From positions 1 through 5,597 of the forward strand of contig JAQUNS010000055.1 of the NCBI GenBank assembly GCA_028717465.1: DNA of 5,597 nucleotides, written 5' to 3'. Positions 3,646 through 5,597 of this stretch are shown piece by piece; position 1 is the first letter of the stretch, and the number at the start of each line of letters is the position of its first letter. A model generated the notes under the pieces. The model was not told the DNA's origin, searched no databases, and was given only the letters and a program-made list of their open reading frames with translations. This stretch comes from Candidatus Omnitrophota bacterium. Lineage in GTDB: Bacteria; Omnitrophota; Gorgyraeia; Kaelpiales; Kaelpiaceae. Both the position numbers and the translations under genes were made by a program.

Positions 3646-5597
3646 TTATTTTTTCAGTTCTTCTTCCAGCCAGGAGAAGAAATCGCCTTCTTTGAGCCTG
3701 AGCCTGCCTTCGATAAACTCATACATATCTTCCGGAAGCTGGAACCCTTCAAATGCCGAAAAGTCTGCAGAAATCAAAGGATGATAGAAATATACCGAAA
3801 CAGCCCCTGAGCTACCCGGGTATACCCTGAAAAATCCTAAAAGCTCCTGAACCGGCCAGTCAAAATAAGAACCTGTTCCAGCAATGAGTTGATTTACTCC
3901 GGTATCAATAGCTCCTGTCGATAGCGCAGTTGCCGGATAAATCTTGTTAGCCAGAGCATAGCTTGTAGAGGCATCAGCATTTGTCGCTGCCGGACCGGTT
4001 AAAACATCACAATGTCCGGCTGTTGTATCGTCATAGAATATATAACCTGTTGGGGTATTGGCTAAATCTATATCCGGTGAAGGATAAACTCCTGTTGCAG
4101 CTATCACTCCGCCTCTGACTAAGCCCATCAAAGCACCAGATACTCCCAGCGGCCCAAAACCGTCAGCCACATCTATTATATAATCCGGCTCTGAACTTGC
4201 GCCGATAAGCAGAGTCAGTGCGGCCTGGGCGCTGAAACCTTGCGGTAAAGCAGCGCTGTTGCCTTGATAATCCTGTATGCAGACAAAGAGCGGGTTATAT
4301 TCTGTTATATCATCCTGCGTACCCACTCCTATCATGCCTTGGGATGCTGCAAAGTAAGATGCGCCTCTGGCAATGACATTAGGTCCTGTTAACTCCCAGC
4401 CGTCTCCTGAATATATCGAGCCGTTGGCAGTCTCAAGATAGAGCCCGCAATTGGGAACATCTATGGAATGGACCAGGATATCATCATTGCTTAGGATGTA
4501 AAGCCCGCCCGGGCCTTCAAACGTTGCGGTATCGATAACAACAGGCCCGGCTGTGGCTGAACCGATTGTTATTTTGCCGTCTGTAATAATCAAGACTATC
4601 TCATCGTCGTCAATTTCCATATCATCGTTATCTGTCTGATAGCCTATGGCGATAGCGCGGCCGGCTGTGGCATTGGCCAGGGTTATATCTCCTCCGTCAT
4701 AGGAAACTATTGTGTCTCCTCCGATAATGTAATCATCAGCAGCCATATTAATGTTACCGGTATCGGTAGAGACGGTTCCGCTTACCTCTATGGAAGAAGT
4801 ATCTTCGCCGCGCGGCGTAGCCGTTAAGTTGATATTACCGCTACCGTTATCTACGGATCCGGCATAGTATCTTGTATTCTCGCTGAAATCATAGTGATAG
4901 GAAGAGCTCATATCGGGATAGTTATTGTAGTAGGAATCTGATTGAGCCACTCCGCCTAAAACATTAATATGAGAACCCTGGGCAGTCATGCCGATGGTTC
5001 CGCTTACTGAAGAAACCGGGCCCAAAACATCAATATAGGCATTATTATCGGAAGTTGAGGAAACACTTATGTTTCCGCTTTCGGTGGCTACGCTGCCTCC
5101 GTATTGATAAGTTTGCCAGTATTCGTATTGATACCAGTAGTAACCTTTCCACCAGTCGCTATCATATCTATAATCACTACCATATCCCCAGTGGCTTTCC
5201 TGAGTTCCTCCGAATATCTCGATACCGGACTCATCGCTACCTACGGCAGTTATATTGATATTACCGTCTCTTGAGGAAACCGGGCCATAAACATATATGT
5301 AGGCCTCGGAACCTTCGGTAGCGGTAGCATTGATGTCAATATTTCCGGAGGTGGTCCTAATCTCGCCGTTAGCATCATCGTAATATCCGTAGGAGCCGCT
5401 CCAGCCTTGCGGATTATAGTAATCACGATGGTTATAAGTATAATTGTAGTAGTAATTCTCAATGTCTATCTCGGCATAATCGTCAGCCTGGGCGGTTATA
5501 TTCACGTTACCGGAAACAGAGCTTACCGGCGTTCCTAAATAAACGTTGGCTCTGTGGTATCCGTCGCCTGCAGAGTCAGCCCGGACATCTATATCCC
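3646..5597 (-). CDS. Large repeat-rich surface protein, filamentous-haemagglutinin-like beta-solenoid (C-terminal part; N-terminus beyond right edge)
   Basis: The frame is open from the right edge (first whole codon 5595) to the TAA at 3646, giving 649 visible residues. An apparent start near 5505 is only an internal GTG. The right half consists of repeats with the core SGNINITA, typical of FHA-like or adhesin beta-solenoids in which each core forms one coil. Three coils carry long Tyr/Trp-rich insertions. From about 4725 down to 4400 the repeats become irregular (GGDITLAN, DGKITIGS, NGSIYSGDG) and include an acidic stretch DNDDMEIDDDE (about 4604-4636). A less repetitive region (about 3900-4400) and a C-terminal module follow, with FFRVYPGSSGAVSVYFYHP and a charged amphipathic end, EGDFFSWLEEELKK. 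No autotransporter barrel, LPXTG or GlyGly-CTERM motif is seen. The inferred role is adhesion or cell-surface matrix, secreted perhaps by a two-partner system whose parts would lie outside the window. A strong terminator follows. Confidence 0.85.
   Translation of the reverse strand, partial: DIDVRADSAGDGYHRANVYLGTPVSSVSGNVNITAQADDYAEIDIENYYYNYTYNHRDYYNPQGWSGSYGYYDDANGEIRTTSGNIDINATATEGSEAYIYVYGPVSSRDGNINITAVGSDESGIEIFGGTQESHWGYGSDYRYDSDWWKGYYWYQYEYWQTYQYGGSVATESGNISVSSTSDNNAYIDVLGPVSSVSGTIGMTAQGSHINVLGGVAQSDSYYNNYPDMSSSYHYDFSENTRYYAGSVDNGSGNINLTATPRGEDTSSIEVSGTVSTDTGNINMAADDYIIGGDTIVSYDGGDITLANATAGRAIAIGYQTDNDDMEIDDDEIVLIITDGKITIGSATAGPVVIDTATFEGPGGLYILSNDDILVHSIDVPNCGLYLETANGSIYSGDGWELTGPNVIARGASYFAASQGMIGVGTQDDITEYNPLFVCIQDYQGNSAALPQGFSAQAALTLLIGASSEPDYIIDVADGFGPLGVSGALMGLVRGGVIAATGVYPSPDIDLANTPTGYIFYDDTTAGHCDVLTGPAATNADASTSYALANKIYPATALSTGAIDTGVNQLIAGTGSYFDWPVQELLGFFRVYPGSSGAVSVYFYHPLISADFSAFEGFQLPEDMYEFIEGRLRLKEGDFFSWLEEELKK
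4726..5597 (-). repeat. Protein-level repeat array with alternating plain and aromatic-rich units
   Basis: Units begin, in coding order, at about 5526, 5361, 5280, 5091, 5016, 4854 and 4773 (VSSVSGN, IRTTSGN, VSSRDGN, VATESGN, VSSVSGT, VDNGSGN, VSTDTGN). The six complete unit lengths are 55, 27, 63, 25, 54 and 27 residues. The short units end in GP or GT, and the long ones contain the Tyr/Trp-rich insertions. Residual DNA similarity is visible between 5009-5040 and 5273-5304, with 26 of 32 bases identical; both encode AYIxVxGPVSS. Confidence 0.85.

Noticed and set aside
5055..5462. Short ORFs in other frames (plus 5055-5258, minus 5250-5462)
   Set aside because: They overlap the repeat array of the surface protein, whose frame shows clear solenoid repeats. 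These are by-products of its composition.
5503..5505. Start of the surface protein at 5505
   Set aside because: This is an internal GTG within a repeat unit. The frame stays open with matching repeat sequence to the right edge.

Overview
All recognisable genes in this window lie on the minus strand, so transcription runs from the right edge to the left. Several features suggest a Gram-negative-type (diderm) bacterium: exported proteins with signal peptides, a SurA-like periplasmic chaperone, a HAMP membrane protein and a very repetitive surface protein. The combination of a filamentous-haemagglutinin-like repeat protein, short genes of unknown function and degenerate 7-nt intergenic repeats resembles uncultured lineages such as Candidatus Omnitrophota. 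That placement is an impression from gene style, not a demonstrated assignment.

Reading in the direction of transcription, the layout is as follows. (1) From the right edge to 3646 is the C-terminal 649 residues of a large beta-solenoid-like surface protein. Its repeats alternate between short coils and coils carrying extremely tyrosine/tryptophan-rich insertions. A classic intrinsic terminator follows it (3601-3628). (2) A short regulatory region holds a 41-bp perfect palindrome (3521-3561). It precedes an exported or membrane-anchored protein of unknown function (2576-3454). (3) After 157 bp comes a membrane-anchored SurA-N-like chaperone without a parvulin domain (1840-2418). (4) A 222-bp intergenic region is packed with a period-7 repeat and three strong hairpins. 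(5) A compact, probably co-transcribed trio then runs to the left edge: a two-TM HAMP protein with no output domain (1057-1617), a secreted HEXXH metallopeptidase-like protein (497-1051, 5 nt downstream and with no visible ribosome binding site), and a PP-loop ATPase of the tRNA-thiolation type (1-470, cut by the left edge, 26 nt downstream).

Most of the encoded functions concern the cell envelope: surface adhesin or matrix protein, periplasmic chaperone, HAMP signalling stub and exported peptidase. The thiolation-type enzyme is the cytoplasmic exception. The most unusual signals are the alternating aromatic-rich solenoid insertions, the 41-bp palindrome in front of the unknown gene, and the structured repeat cluster between the chaperone gene and the HAMP gene. 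No rRNA, tRNA, CRISPR array or insertion sequence was seen, and no gene-free stretch exceeds 300 bp.
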